A stretch of 64,000 nt of DNA. Source: Lentinus brumalis (lineage: Eukaryota; Basidiomycota; Agaricomycetes; Polyporales; Polyporaceae). How positions within the stretch are numbered: position 1 is the first letter of the stretch; each line of letters starts with the position of its first letter. The stretch lies in contig MARA01000061.1 of NCBI GenBank assembly GCA_001792895.1, positions 1 to 64,000 on the forward strand. Reading direction: 5' to 3'. A program made the position numbers and the translations under genes. The notes beneath the pieces were generated by a model that saw only the letters and a list, made by a program, of their open reading frames with translations, was not told the DNA's origin and searched no databases. Below are positions 11,391 through 22,474 of this stretch, piece by piece.

Positions 11391-14300
11391 GTAGGATAGT
11401 GTATTTGTGTCCAGTATATCCACTCATACTTGCACACATTCCGAGTCGCAGCCGCTGCTTCGACGGCCCTCCATTCGCGCTGCCCTGCTTGTGTCTCCCC
11501 TCAGCCGCACGCCCTCGCCTCTGCTTCGCACTCAGACGTCCCTGCAACGGTTCCAGCACAGTCGCCCCCGTCGCCGCGTCCGAGCGTCCGAGTCTCCAGT
11601 GAGTACGCCCGTCCCTCCGTGCACGCTCCCTGCCCCGCCTCGTCTGCCCCTCCTTCCGCCCTCGTCGAGTATACGTGCATGTACATCTAGAGTCAAATGC
11701 ACACATTGCTTCTCTCAACCCCCCGTGCGTGAGCGCGACACGACGTGCGTCCTGCCTTCCCTTGTCTCCGCCATCAAGCCTGTGTGCGTGCCGAGCACAG
11801 TGACCAGCAGTCTATCCCTGCTCCACAACTCAGCAAGCCGTCAAGGTGCTCACAGGTACGCGCGTACCGTTGGACTCTGACCTCTCCAGCGCGCGTAACC
11901 GCACTCAGAGCCATCCGAGCATGCGCTCGCTTCCTCTTCAAGAGCCACCCTTGCAGGACTTATCGACCTCCCTGCGCTTCACACGTCCAGAAGTACGTTG
12001 CGTCAGCTGTGATCCTGTTGCGTATGCTGCTGACGTACCGTACCCATAACATGTAGCTCAAGTCGAGCTCGATCAACCAATTCTTCGCGGCTGATGGTCG
12101 GTTCCGTTTGGTTTTCTGCTCATGGATATCGCGCGCATCTCCTCCCCATACCGTCCAGTCCCTTCGCACCCATGCACACATGATGGAGGACGCTCGTCCG
12201 AGACGAGGTGTATGCGTTGCGCGCACAGGCGATGTGATCTCGCCCTGTTCATCGCCGCAGTAGTGCAGGTCAGTCCATTTATCGTCTAGCGCAATACCGG
12301 CACACTCACCTCTCAGATTCGGGGCCATCAAGTCCCAGACATGACCCCGGGACGTTCTCCATCCGTGAGGCGTCGACCTGAGCCGGCCGAACGTCGCGAA
12401 GGCCGCGTCAACTCTGTGGATGGCAGAGGAAGGCAGGCGGCCATCCCTCTCCCAACGCGCGATCCCACTGCCAACGCTCGCCCATAACGGCTCCCGCGAT
12501 ACCTGGAAAGTCTCGGGCAGCGCATGGCGACGAGAGGAACGGCGTACCGGCGCCACGAGGACGCGATCTCTGCCCGGCGGACACGAACATCAGCCATGTC
12601 TGAGTCTCTCCAACCACCCCCAGCACCGCGAACTCACCTTGCGTCCAGAAACGTGTCGAGCATTCCGCGTTGGCTGCCGCCGGTTACGCGTCGATTCGGG
12701 ACAGTCGATAAAATCGCGTTCATCGTGACTTAATAGGTCACGAGAGCCGATGCGTCGCTGACTCCTGGCCACCGGTAGTAGTCGTCAGCACCAGACCACA
12801 CGAACGTATGCGAGCTCGAGACGACTCACTACGATGACGGCGACGACGTCCTCGTGCGTGGACAATGCGGTCTTCGATGGCGGTGAGTACCCCCGCAGGT
12901 CTCACCACGAGTCTCTTCCGCGTGCTGACCGTCTTTTCTAGGCTCTATGCACCATTTTGCATCGACTGCGGTCGGTTATGTGCCGATACGCGGGGGACAG
13001 GAGAGTCGATTTCCGTGGCATCCGGGAGGACTGACCGCTGGCCGTGCACCTGGCGGCCGGGAGGCTCCCGCCGCATAGTACTTATCGGGGCACGATGTGC
13101 GTCACTGCGCAGCTGTGTCCTGATGGCATGGCAGAGATGGTGTCCCGTCCCCGGGAGGATGCGATACGAACGGGCGGGCGGAGGGCACGAAGACTCGCGA
13201 GAGCTTGTGCACGTCAACTTCGAGTTTGCGTCTTCCGGTTGCATGACGAGCTCTCATCCACTGCCTGCGACACCCGTTCTGCGGGCACGAGTGCGCCGTG
13301 CACTCGTGGCGGGACCTATGCAGGTGCGTGCTCGGGTTCCTATTGCGCTCTGTGTATCGAGCCACGACGCAGACACTCTGGACAACGTGTACAACGTCCA
13401 TGGCTTGCCCCGGCTACTCGGCATCTCGCCCTGAACGCGAAGCACACGGTCCGGACGCATCCTCGACGAGCGACGCCGGTAACTCGTCGGACGAGGAGCA
13501 TCGCGCCGTACGACCACGTCGTCCCCCGAAGGAAGGCGACGTGCTCGACGGTCCAAGAAACCGATAGGTTGTCGCCGGCTGCCGAGGCGACATCGCCACT
13601 CCGAGTCTCAACCCGGCAGGTGCTTCCTCCAGAGTCCAGACGGCCAAACCGAAACACGAAGCACCTCGAAGAGAGGCAGAGACGGGCTCACAATGTAGAA
13701 GCGAGGGCGTCCCCTGGCCATAGGGCGACGATGTGTACGGCACGGCGCTGTAGTACTGCAGGTGCAGTTGTAGGTCTGTGCAATAACACCAACTTCTCAG
13801 CGCGCGTCGCCTCGACCGGCAAGAATGACATACCGTGCCCTGCAGACCGGACGGGTTGCACCCGTGGTTCTGTGCCCGCGAGTCAACCCTTCTGGGCAAG
13901 TTCGAGGTGCCGTGTGGCTAAGTATGCGGACGGCCGGGTCGCTTCCTGTGAGGCTCGGAGACAACATAGCCTGTCACGTATCGTATAAAGAATACGACTC
14001 GCTTACAGGGTTCTATCAACACTTCGGCTCTCAGGCTGTGCCTGCGGCGGTCAATGTCTGGTGAGCAAAGAACATTTCTAAGCACGTACACGAGGCACTC
14101 ACCCAGCTCTCTGCCTTATACGTTCGTCCTGGATTCCTATCAGACGTGTTCCCCGTCGCATAGCGATTTTCCTCATCGCTGAGCCGAGTCCTGCGAGCGT
14201 TCGACCGATTGCAGCCGGACCTCGGGGCGAGTGCTGGACACCGGGATTGCATTTCGGTCAGTACACGGTACTCAGAGCTACTGACTCTTGAAGCATGCTT

Positions 14301-17300
14301 ATCGTACCATTATTGACGCTGTCTGAACAGCGGAGCTAGCTCGAGTGCTTCAGAGCTGTGCAGAAGTGCCTGAACAGGCCCGAACGCGGAACGCGAAGTG
14401 GGCGGGCGTCCAATAGCCAAGATACCGATCTGTGCAGGCGGTCAGTCGTGCCTCCGACATTCCAGTGTACCATACTGACGTACTTTCAGCCTGAGGTCTT
14501 ACCCGAACAGCGTAGTGAGTGCCGGTGCTTGGTAGAGGACTGGCTGTGCCGGCAAGAGGCGGTACACAGAAGGGTGCCCTGGCAGCGGTCCGGCGAGGCT
14601 TTGATAGATCTGCGTGCGTGCGAAAGGTGAGTTGCGAGAAGCTATGCGTGAATGAGTTATGTGACGTACTCACGATCTGCACCGTTCCTCCTGTAATCAG
14701 GATGCGCGTGTTTCTTACTGCATTGGGAGAACCGGGCTTAGGATGTCGGTGGGTGACGGCGGCTTGATGAGTTATCGTCAGGGACCATGGTTGAGCAGCG
14801 GGATGGACCCTTACCTGCATGAAGCCTCGAACACGGTGAGACGTCCCTCATGTGAATCAGGGTGCCTGGGAATCGGTCGTACTGACCTCACGGAACCTAC
14901 ATCCAGATTGTGTCAGCCTGGATCAGCGCAGCGTGAGCCCGGGACTATGTACCTCGCCACAATCGAACGGATATGAACACAGTATGCGGCGCACACTATC
15001 CTCGTCCTATATTAGCACCTTACCCCGGACTCGGAATCTGCTCGAATAGAAGGTTAGTAGTCTCATTGTAGCCTATCCACCGAGTACTCACTTCTGCCAC
15101 AACAAGCTTGGCCTGATGAGATCTGGTAAGTAACTTCCGGCGACCACTGCTAGCAAGGTTAGTCGATTAGGGCAGGGCACAGAAAGAAGAAGCGGGAAGC
15201 TCACGAGACGGGACAGGACCGCAGTCGTATGCGGACGGCCTGGCGAGTAAATGCTTGTCAATGTGACCTAGTCGACACAGACAGTAATTGAGCGAGTATC
15301 GGCAAGCAGATTCAGCACAGGAGAGATCTGCGTACCTGTCCGAGTCCTTGCGATCATGGAGTGACCCGCCGAGCTATCGACGAGCAGGGCACGATGCAGA
15401 TTCCCGGGGGCTGTCGTTCGCGACAAAACAGCCGGATGGGCGGAGTGACATCATGCAAGGGCGGCGAGAGCGAGAGCATGGGTAGAGAGGGCCGGGAGGC
15501 GTCGAGTACCACGACGAAAATGGCGGGGGAGGAGCTGTAGGCAGGGAAAGAGAGGAGGATGGTGGTGAGATGGTGGTCGACCAGGCAGGACAGTATTTGT
15601 ACCACGGAGAGAAGATGCAAACACATATAAATGCACGATCCCGGCACAGAATTCCCATAGATCCTGCACCGAGTGTCCCTCTATTACATCCTACAATGAC
15701 GAGATATTTTCTGGGCGTGGGCCAACCAGAGAGTGACACGGATTGGCGGAGGCACGGGCGGTGGAATGGTGGGTATGCCCAGAGGGCTGAAACAGCGGTC
15801 TGCACCTTCTGGACAATTTCTGGGGCCGCGTAACTGGCATGGCAGTACCCGCGTATGTTAGCGAGCGCCCTAATATGATGGAGCCATTTACGTCGTCCGC
15901 TGCCGTCGTATTTTTGTCGGTCTGGGTCAGGAGGAGATGGTTACGCGTAGTATGCATTTGCGCGTGTTCTGCTCACCTCGGGGATAGCGGAGGGTCCAGA
16001 TCTAGCTCATGTCAGCACCGTAGCTTCTATGTGTACCTCTGACCATGTTTTGAACATTTCAGTGTCTGCATACCTTTGCGGAGCGAAGGATTGGAAGGAG
16101 GAGAAGGGCTGAACTCCGCTAGAGTTTGCATTTAGATCTGCCTGCTACATGTTCGAGTTTTGTCAGATGGGCATGGTCAGAGATACACCTCTAAGACATA
16201 CACTGTTATATCCCAGACATGCTGGAGTGATCGCTGAATGCCATTCTTCGGGACGGACGAGAGGATGTCCAAAACAAGCCAGTGCGCCAGGACCGCCACG
16301 CGCGCCATGTGGCATGTCGTCATCAGCCCGCCCGACATGATGTTCTCTCGTTGCTCTGCCTACCTCCTCCATCTCTGCCTCAGGCTCATTTCAAGGTCGT
16401 GCAAGAGGTACTGTATACAGAGTCACAAGGACAGGTCCACTCCTCACGAAGGCTTCGGGATTCTCATTGTGGTTATGAGACATTTGTGTATCTCAGCAAA
16501 ACAACAGCCTGACCAGATGGCTGTCTGGGCCGAGAAGCCATATGTGTCTGCTGGACCGAGCTTTGCTTGCCATTTCTCTGAATGTCCGGAACGTTACCTC
16601 CAGGGAGTTCCACTGATATGTAGCTATCGGAGCTCCTGGAACACTTGGGTCATGGCCGATGACTCCAGTGCTCTTGGCAGTATCGCACAAGGCGGCGAGA
16701 TGCCGTTGCGGGACTTCAGTTAGGCGGGAACAGCGCGCAATATATTTGATACCCGTGCCGCGCCACACTCGTCAGCTGCAAATAGCATGGTTCTGCCATG
16801 CTGAGAGCGTCATGTACTTATGCAGCGGTTGTGTTGGACAATCTGGACAGTATATGCTCCGCCGGACATGGATGGAATGCTCCTGCGATGTTCAGCAGCA
16901 GTGCTCAGAGTCAGTGCAGACTCGGATCCCTTTCTCACCCTCAGTATAAGTATCGCGGCTAGCGGAGTCCGATGATCACGCATGCACAAAATAACCATCA
17001 GCTTACTCCGCTTGTCCCAAGTCTAGACTCTCCCTATACGTAAGGAGGCTGAAGCGGGTGTCTCGCGGTTTGACTGCTCCTCTCACCTTTCGACCACGCT
17101 GTCGACCCTCTGTCTCTCCTGCGCCCGTCCATCACGCTGTACTTTCACGAAGCTCAAGATCGCAAGACTTGTTCATTTGTGCCCTACTGTACTCTACATG
17201 CCCACTACTAGATGCTCTAGTCAACAATGGTCTCCCACCTGGGCCGCAGTCCGTGGTCGTGCAGATGGTAAGCCCCCTTGGCTCCTTTGTACCCCGCTGA

Positions 17301-18689
17301 ACATCGCACTGATGATCAACCATCCAGACTGCAGAGCGGCGGCATGCCGTGGTATACCCAGCGGGCCCGGGGAGTCGTGCAACGCGCTGACTCAGGGCAT
17401 ACGGCGACCAGCAGGTGAGCATATTGCACCTTGTTCCGTCGTCTTACTCGCTCAAAGTACCGTCAACTCACCGTCAACTGCACAGGAGATCACTCAAAGT
17501 GCAGTGTGTCTCCGGGAGACTCAGTCCACCTCGAGCAACTGCGACACCGACCAGCGACGTTCACCGGCCGGCAAGGCTGACAGCCTGAAGACGTCCTGTA
17601 AGTCGCAGTACGAGCCAAGTCTCCCGGGCTGCTGCCGCCAGTTCCGAGAGCACCAGAGTCGGGGGATGACCTTCAAGCTTACAGTGCGCATCCAAACCAG
17701 TGGCGGCGACTTAAGGTGAGCACCGCAGCCTTGTCGCCCGGAAGACGCGGCACTTACCAAGCGGTGGGGAGGTGCTCCCGAGACATAAGACAGAGCGACC
17801 CACAGCGTGTAGCCCGAAGATGGAGCACAGAGTGAGCACAGTGCCAGCAGAGTTGTCGCGGGCAGGGCTGGCACAGCACGCAGCTTCATCTCTGTGAGCG
17901 CTACCCTTACCTTCTTCGGCGACTGGCTTCCTCTTCCAGCAGGTGACGTCACGCGTGAATGAAGACGCGACGAGGACGCGCCGAACGGCGAGCGAGGAGT
18001 TGCGGGAGGCGGATGCTGCTAAGGTACGAGCTTGACTCACCTCGTGGCACTCCCCACCAGCTTACCGCGCATGCTCTGCGTGTCCTCGTCGTCCAGAATG
18101 GCAAGCACGACATTGTCCGCCAGCTTTGCGGGCGCGACTGGTAAGCCCGCACATATATTGACCTATACTGTGTCCGCTATTTCAGATACGCACCAGTGTA
18201 CGCCAGAACGAGGAGCAGGAGAGCAGCGCAGGAACGACGGGAGCCGCGGAGAGCAGGAGGAGACATGGTGGTCGAGAGCAAGCCGTCTGTGTTTAGGCGC
18301 CCATGCTCCGATCGCGGATTTGGACGTCTCGCGGCGTGTTGTGTGTCTGTCACCGCGTGCAGAACATCCAATGCAGGCATCGTAGCTACGCCATGTAGTA
18401 GTCAATCTGTACTATCTGCACGCGCTGAATACACGATGTTCCGCTACCTCCAAGTGCGAGTCTCCGGCCCCATCTCCGAGCTCCTCTCCCGCGCTGCTCT
18501 GAAAGAGACTGAGTCGTAGAGTGGTGGGCTACCGTCGTAGAAGAGGCTGGTGGGCCACCGTCGTAGAATATGCACAGAGTCAACTGATCGATCTGGAAGA
18601 TGCGCTGTTGGGATCTCGCGATGGGGTTAGCGGCGCCATGAGGCAAGTCGCAGCATCAAAATATATTCACCACATCGATGTACATGTCC
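11391..18689. other. Long stretch without a supported gene
   Basis: No frame carries a recognisable domain. On the plus strand some segments look like isolated exons with good splice sites, for example 17488-17587 (frame containing EITQSAVCLRETQSTSS) and 17943-18023 (frame containing VTSRVNEDATRTRRTASEEL, followed by GTACGAGC). I could not chain them into one product. A 198-aa minus-strand frame at 11960-12556 and a 189-aa plus-strand frame at 12865-13434 are unrecognised. The area is best treated as decayed or non-coding accessory DNA with possible unrecognised multi-exon genes. Confidence 0.4.
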
Positions 18690-19399
18690 AGCCTGGCCGG
18701 GGGTGCACTCTCGCCAGCCCCTGCAGCGCCTGGGAGCCATCCGTGCCCTCAGGCAAGAACAGCTCCTCGGTGTCCAGCCCAGGAAAGCTCGTCTCGTTCG
18801 TCACGACCTTCACCGTCACCGTCCCGCCTCCCCGAGGCACGACGATCTCCACTATCGGCGGGGTCCACGTCCCGTTGCTCCCCGGGGTGACCGACAGCCG
18901 CGCAGCACTGTCCGCGGGGACAGAGAGGTACAGGTCTGCCCCGTTGTAGTCCGCGGACGCGGGCGAGGTCGTGTTGATCCACCGCCGGTGCAGGCGCACG
19001 GACGTCTCGCTGTGCTCTGCGAGCGTGTAGTTGAAGACGTCATGCATCACCCCGCCGCCCTCGACGTAGTCTAGCACAAGCAAGGGTCAGAGCGTGCACT
19101 TCGCACAGGGGGCCTCGACGTACCCCGCATGGCGCGCACGGCCCCGACGATGGTCGCCCCAAGCGTCGCATTCGCGTCAAACGCGAGCTCAGCCTGCACA
19201 CCGACGTTGAAGTAGTCCGCCGTCGCGCTCCTGAGCGAGCCCTCCACCAGATTCACGCCGAGCGTCCCGCTCCCGCTCGTGTCCGCGGGGAGGAAGTACG
19301 CGAGCGCGCCCGAGTTGCCCGCAGGAAGCGCCACGACGAGCCGCCGCGGCGCGCTCGTGCTGTTCGCGCTCGTCAGGAGCAGCTGTGCGCTCGTGAGGT
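18690..19399 (-). pseudogene. Six-hairpin glycosidase-like gene, second fragment (broken on both sides)
   Basis: Reading leftwards from 19399, the frame starts LTSAQLLLTSANSTSAPRRL, continues VALPAGNSGALAYFLP, crosses a GT-AG intron at about 19123-19074 (joining VGAVRAM to RDYVEGGG) and runs through LHRRWINTTSP and NGTWTPPIVEIVVP to GLDTEELFLPEG. This is a secreted, Asn-glycosylation-rich beta-sandwich region as I recall from fungal six-hairpin-glycosidase proteins. The catalytic alpha-toroid that should follow is absent: after about 18710 the frame diverges and stops at 18667. Upstream, the gene is cut at 19399/19400 by the left inverted repeat of a large insertion; its first exon lies at 37203-37359. 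Confidence 0.72.
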
Positions 19400-19426
19400 C
19401 ACCGGGGGCAATCGACGATGTATCTG
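19400..19426 (+). repeat. Left terminal inverted repeat of the 17.8-kb insertion
   Basis: This 27-bp sequence begins CACCGGGGGCAATCGACGAT and ends TGTATCTG. It pairs with the reverse complement of 37176-37202 with one mismatch (base 14). Identity stops abruptly on the inner side. Glycosidase coding sequence abuts on the outer side. Confidence 0.85.
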
Positions 19427-19466
19427 AGGGATACACGCCAGGTACATTCTGATCATTGGCCATAAA

Positions 19467-19958
19467 TGTCCAGCACGTCCCAAGTTGAAACATTTTGGAC
19501 ACATTTTATGTGCGACTTGATTGTAATTAGCATGTATTTAGCCATATATCCAGCCGTGTAACTGTGAATTACATTTCAAGTTAATCCAGCATGTGTCTTG
19601 AGGAAACATGATGAACACACTCAGAATGTAACCAGTGTGTATCCAGGGGACCAGCATGTATTTATCGTGTATCCTGACACAATGGACACACATTAATCAC
19701 ATTCCAAGTTTGTTCAGCGTGTTTCGACAAAATTCATACCATATTCATTTAAAATATAACTGGCAGTTATACGGCTGGATACGTGGCTAGACACACACTG
19801 GGTACAGTCAAATCACACATTACATGGGTCCAAAGAGGTTCACCCTGAAACATGCTGGATAAATATGGCCAATGACCACAATGTATCTAGCGTGTTCCTG
19901 GACACCAAAGTGGCCAGGTCTTCGCCCAAGTATTTGCTTAAGTAGTGCATCAGCATGT
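19467..19958. repeat. Subterminal repeat cluster, CAGC(A/G)TGT-like
   Basis: Nine related motifs lie just inside the left end: near 19470 (CAGCACGT), 19527, 19551, 19586, 19632, 19651, 19714, 19889 and 19951. They share CCAG(C/T)(A/G)TGT or close variants in AT-rich surroundings. Such arrays are typical transposase-binding subterminal regions. I saw no equivalent cluster near the right end. Confidence 0.55.
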
Positions 19959-20055
19959 CACGTGTATATAAGCGCCGATGAGCCGTTGCTGTAGGACGGG
20001 GTATGTCAAGTAGTGCATCAATTTGCCATGTGGGGGCCACGTGGTCGCAAGCGCG

Positions 20056-20373
20056 TGTTGGCGCGCGCGATAGCTTCGGTTTGGTCTTGTTTGTTCCTTT
20101 ACCGCGTTAGGGTTACGCCCTCCGATTCATTCTCAGTCACCACCACTCCATCGTCGAGTCGTCTCGACTCTCTGCTATCTACTTATCTCTTTCTTGGCTT
20201 GTCTCGTCCTGCGTCACACCCGACTCGTCGCGAGTCATTACGACTCGCCTCTCGGTACCGAAACGATATGAACATGTATATTAGCACGCGGGGAAACACC
20301 CCAATACAATAGATCTCCGCTCTCCGCCTAAGCTCTCCGGTCAGAGCTCCGACAGGAAGAGGGCGAAACCACA
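20056..20373 (+). repeat. 5' LTR of the gypsy element
   Basis: It is 318 bp, begins TGTTGGCGCGCGCGATAG and ends GCGAAACCACA. It differs from the 3' LTR at the GTTAGGGTTACG versus GTTAGGTTTACG position and at TTGTCTCGTCC versus TTGTCTTGTCC. The near-identity argues for a recent insertion. Confidence 0.92.
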
Positions 20374-20387
20374 CTTGATCAAGTGTG
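20370..20387. other. Perfect 18-bp palindrome at the LTR/internal junction
   Basis: CACACTTGATCAAGTGTG reads the same on both strands and straddles the end of the 5' LTR, where a primer binding site is expected. I see no obvious tRNA-complementary TGG site there. Confidence 0.7.
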
Positions 20388-20555
20388 AGGCAAGACTTCT
20401 CGCACTCGACTCGAGCCGGATACTCGCCGTTCTTCTCGCTAGCTTAACATCTTCACTCGTACTCGACACTCCGTCCCCAGTGTCGCCGTTACACTCCGAG
20501 GTACGCCGTATTGTAGCGCTACTCCTATCCCCTCGTACCTAAGTGCTCTCTTATC

Positions 20556-22280
20556 ATGGATGCCCCTGAACAACCCGTTCAAGGTCCCGTCAACAACCCA
20601 CTTGCGACTCTAGCCGCACACCTCCCCGTCGACACTTACAACACACTCGAGGCCGTCCTCCGCGACCTTGACCAGCGTACGACGGCTCTTCAAAACACAC
20701 CACCTCCCCTCGCCGCGAACGACCTTCGCAACACCCTCGAGCACGCCTTTGCTTCGGCGAACTTCAACATTACAACTCCAACTCAAACCGTAGCCACCGC
20801 GGCAGCCCAGCCTCGACAGGGCAATCTGAAGGTCGAGCCGCCGCATTTCCACGGTAAGGAGTCTGAGGATGTTGCAGCGTGGATTTCATTAACGGAAGAC
20901 TATCTTCGTGGACAGCATATCCCGGAAGCAGACTGGCCCCTGCAAGTGCCAATGCTCTTTCGAGGAGAAGCCCTACGATGGTACGTCACCCAGAAGAGGA
21001 AGCTCGGCCGTCCCTTCTGATGGCTCGAGCTCCGCAGCGCCCTCGAGAAGAAGTACAACTCCCCCCTTCGTATCGAGACGTTGCGCAACAAGCTCCGCGG
21101 GCTCCAGTACAAGGGCAACCTGGTTCGCTACTCGACGCTGTTCTGCAAGATCGAGTCGCAGATCCCCGAGTACGACATGACGTTTGGCGACCGGTTGGCG
21201 AACTTCCTCACGCACCTGCCGCCGGACTACGCTCGGGATATCCGTCGGGACAAGCCTACCACAGTCGAGGAGATTTACTTCTCCGCTCGGGAGCTGTACC
21301 GCCTTACCAACCTCCACAAGGGCCTCGGGCATGGAGGCGCGACTTCGACGAACGGTCAGTCTCAAAGCAAGGGTAAACAGCGTACCACTTACTCATTGTA
21401 TCCCACTCCGTCTTTCCCTACAGCCCCCGCACCAATCACCAGTTCAACGAACGATCCACAGCCAATGGATCTCGATCTGATGGCGTCCACATCGGGCCGA
21501 GGTTCGGGCGCGGGCGCGGGCGCGGGAACAGGAACGAGTTCGGGCTCTTCCAACTCCAGCAGGGTACGTTGTTACAATTGCAATCGACTTGGCCATCTGT
21601 CTAAACAGTGTCGTCTACCCCGGAAGCCGCGACCCCAGGAGCTTCATCTTATGGCAACCATTCGGAGCGAGGACGAGGAGGATACCGAGGACGAGGAGGA
21701 GGATCACGGGGACGAGGAACTTGGCGAGGGAGAGGACAGCGAGGAGGGGCTTAGTTTGTCGAGTACCTTGCACGTCTTCAGCCTTGACGGCGGGTACGCA
21801 ACTGGCCAAGAGTTACCAGTGTTCTATGTGAATGTTCTGTCACAATCGACGAAATCTCACGCACCGTCTCGACGGACATCTGCGATCATCGACACTGGCG
21901 CTGCTTGTTGCTACGTCAAGCCTGCCGTCGTCGACGAACTCGGCATCAAGCTCTTCCCCATTACTCCCCGACTCATCTACGGTGCTGGGACCACTAGCAC
22001 CTCCAACCTTGCTAAGTTCAAGATCAAGATCCACGGCATCACCCGTCCTATCACCGCTTACGTTCTCGACAACAACAACCTCCGTTTCGACCTTATCATC
22101 GGTCTCGACTGGCTTAGGAAGCACAATGCTCAACCCGACTGGAAGACTTCCTCTTGGCTCATCACCGATGTCATCTCCTCTGAAACCATTCACCTGAAGC
22201 CGACGAGGCAGTCCCCGCTCATCTCTCCTTCTTCCACATCTTCCACACTCGACCTTGGTTCCGAAGCCACCTACAGCTGA
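20556..22280 (+). pseudogene. Gag-protease ORF of the gypsy element with an in-frame stop
   Basis: The frame starts MDAPEQPVQGPVNN and is interrupted by TGA at 21018-21020, immediately before a continuing in-frame capsid region (WLELRSALEKKYNS, then NKLRGLQYKGNLVRY). A Ser/Gly linker follows, then a CCHC zinc knuckle (CYNCNRLGHLSKQC, about residue 350). An acidic segment comes next, then a retroviral-type aspartic protease with IIDTGAACCYV and LIIGLDWL. The frame ends at 22278-22280. Without the TGA it would be about 574 codons. Either the copy is defective or the stop is suppressed; the other lesions in pol favour a defective copy. Confidence 0.85.
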
Positions 22281-22474
22281 CACGGAACCCCCGATCATCC
22301 CTGGCCCTGGCCTCGAGGACGTCGTCATGAGCACCGACGGCACTCCGCAGCGTTCTCGATGTTCCCAGCCCCGCTGGCGCTCTTCGCCTTCGATGCTGCT
22401 GATCCAGAACCTGTCCACGCAAAGCCGCGACCACTCACGTCCATCAAGGGCCGTGTGAAGGAAGCTAAGAATAA

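Noticed and set aside
10719..11423. Two minus-strand open frames of 234 aa each, rich in Phe, Ser and Arg
   Set aside because: They are a by-product of the 10-bp phased GAAA tract, whose complement (TTTC) avoids stops. Composition follows the repeat and no domain is present.
20013..20312. Short frames inside both LTRs (about 99-128 aa)
   Set aside because: They duplicate because the LTRs are identical. They are non-coding terminal repeats.
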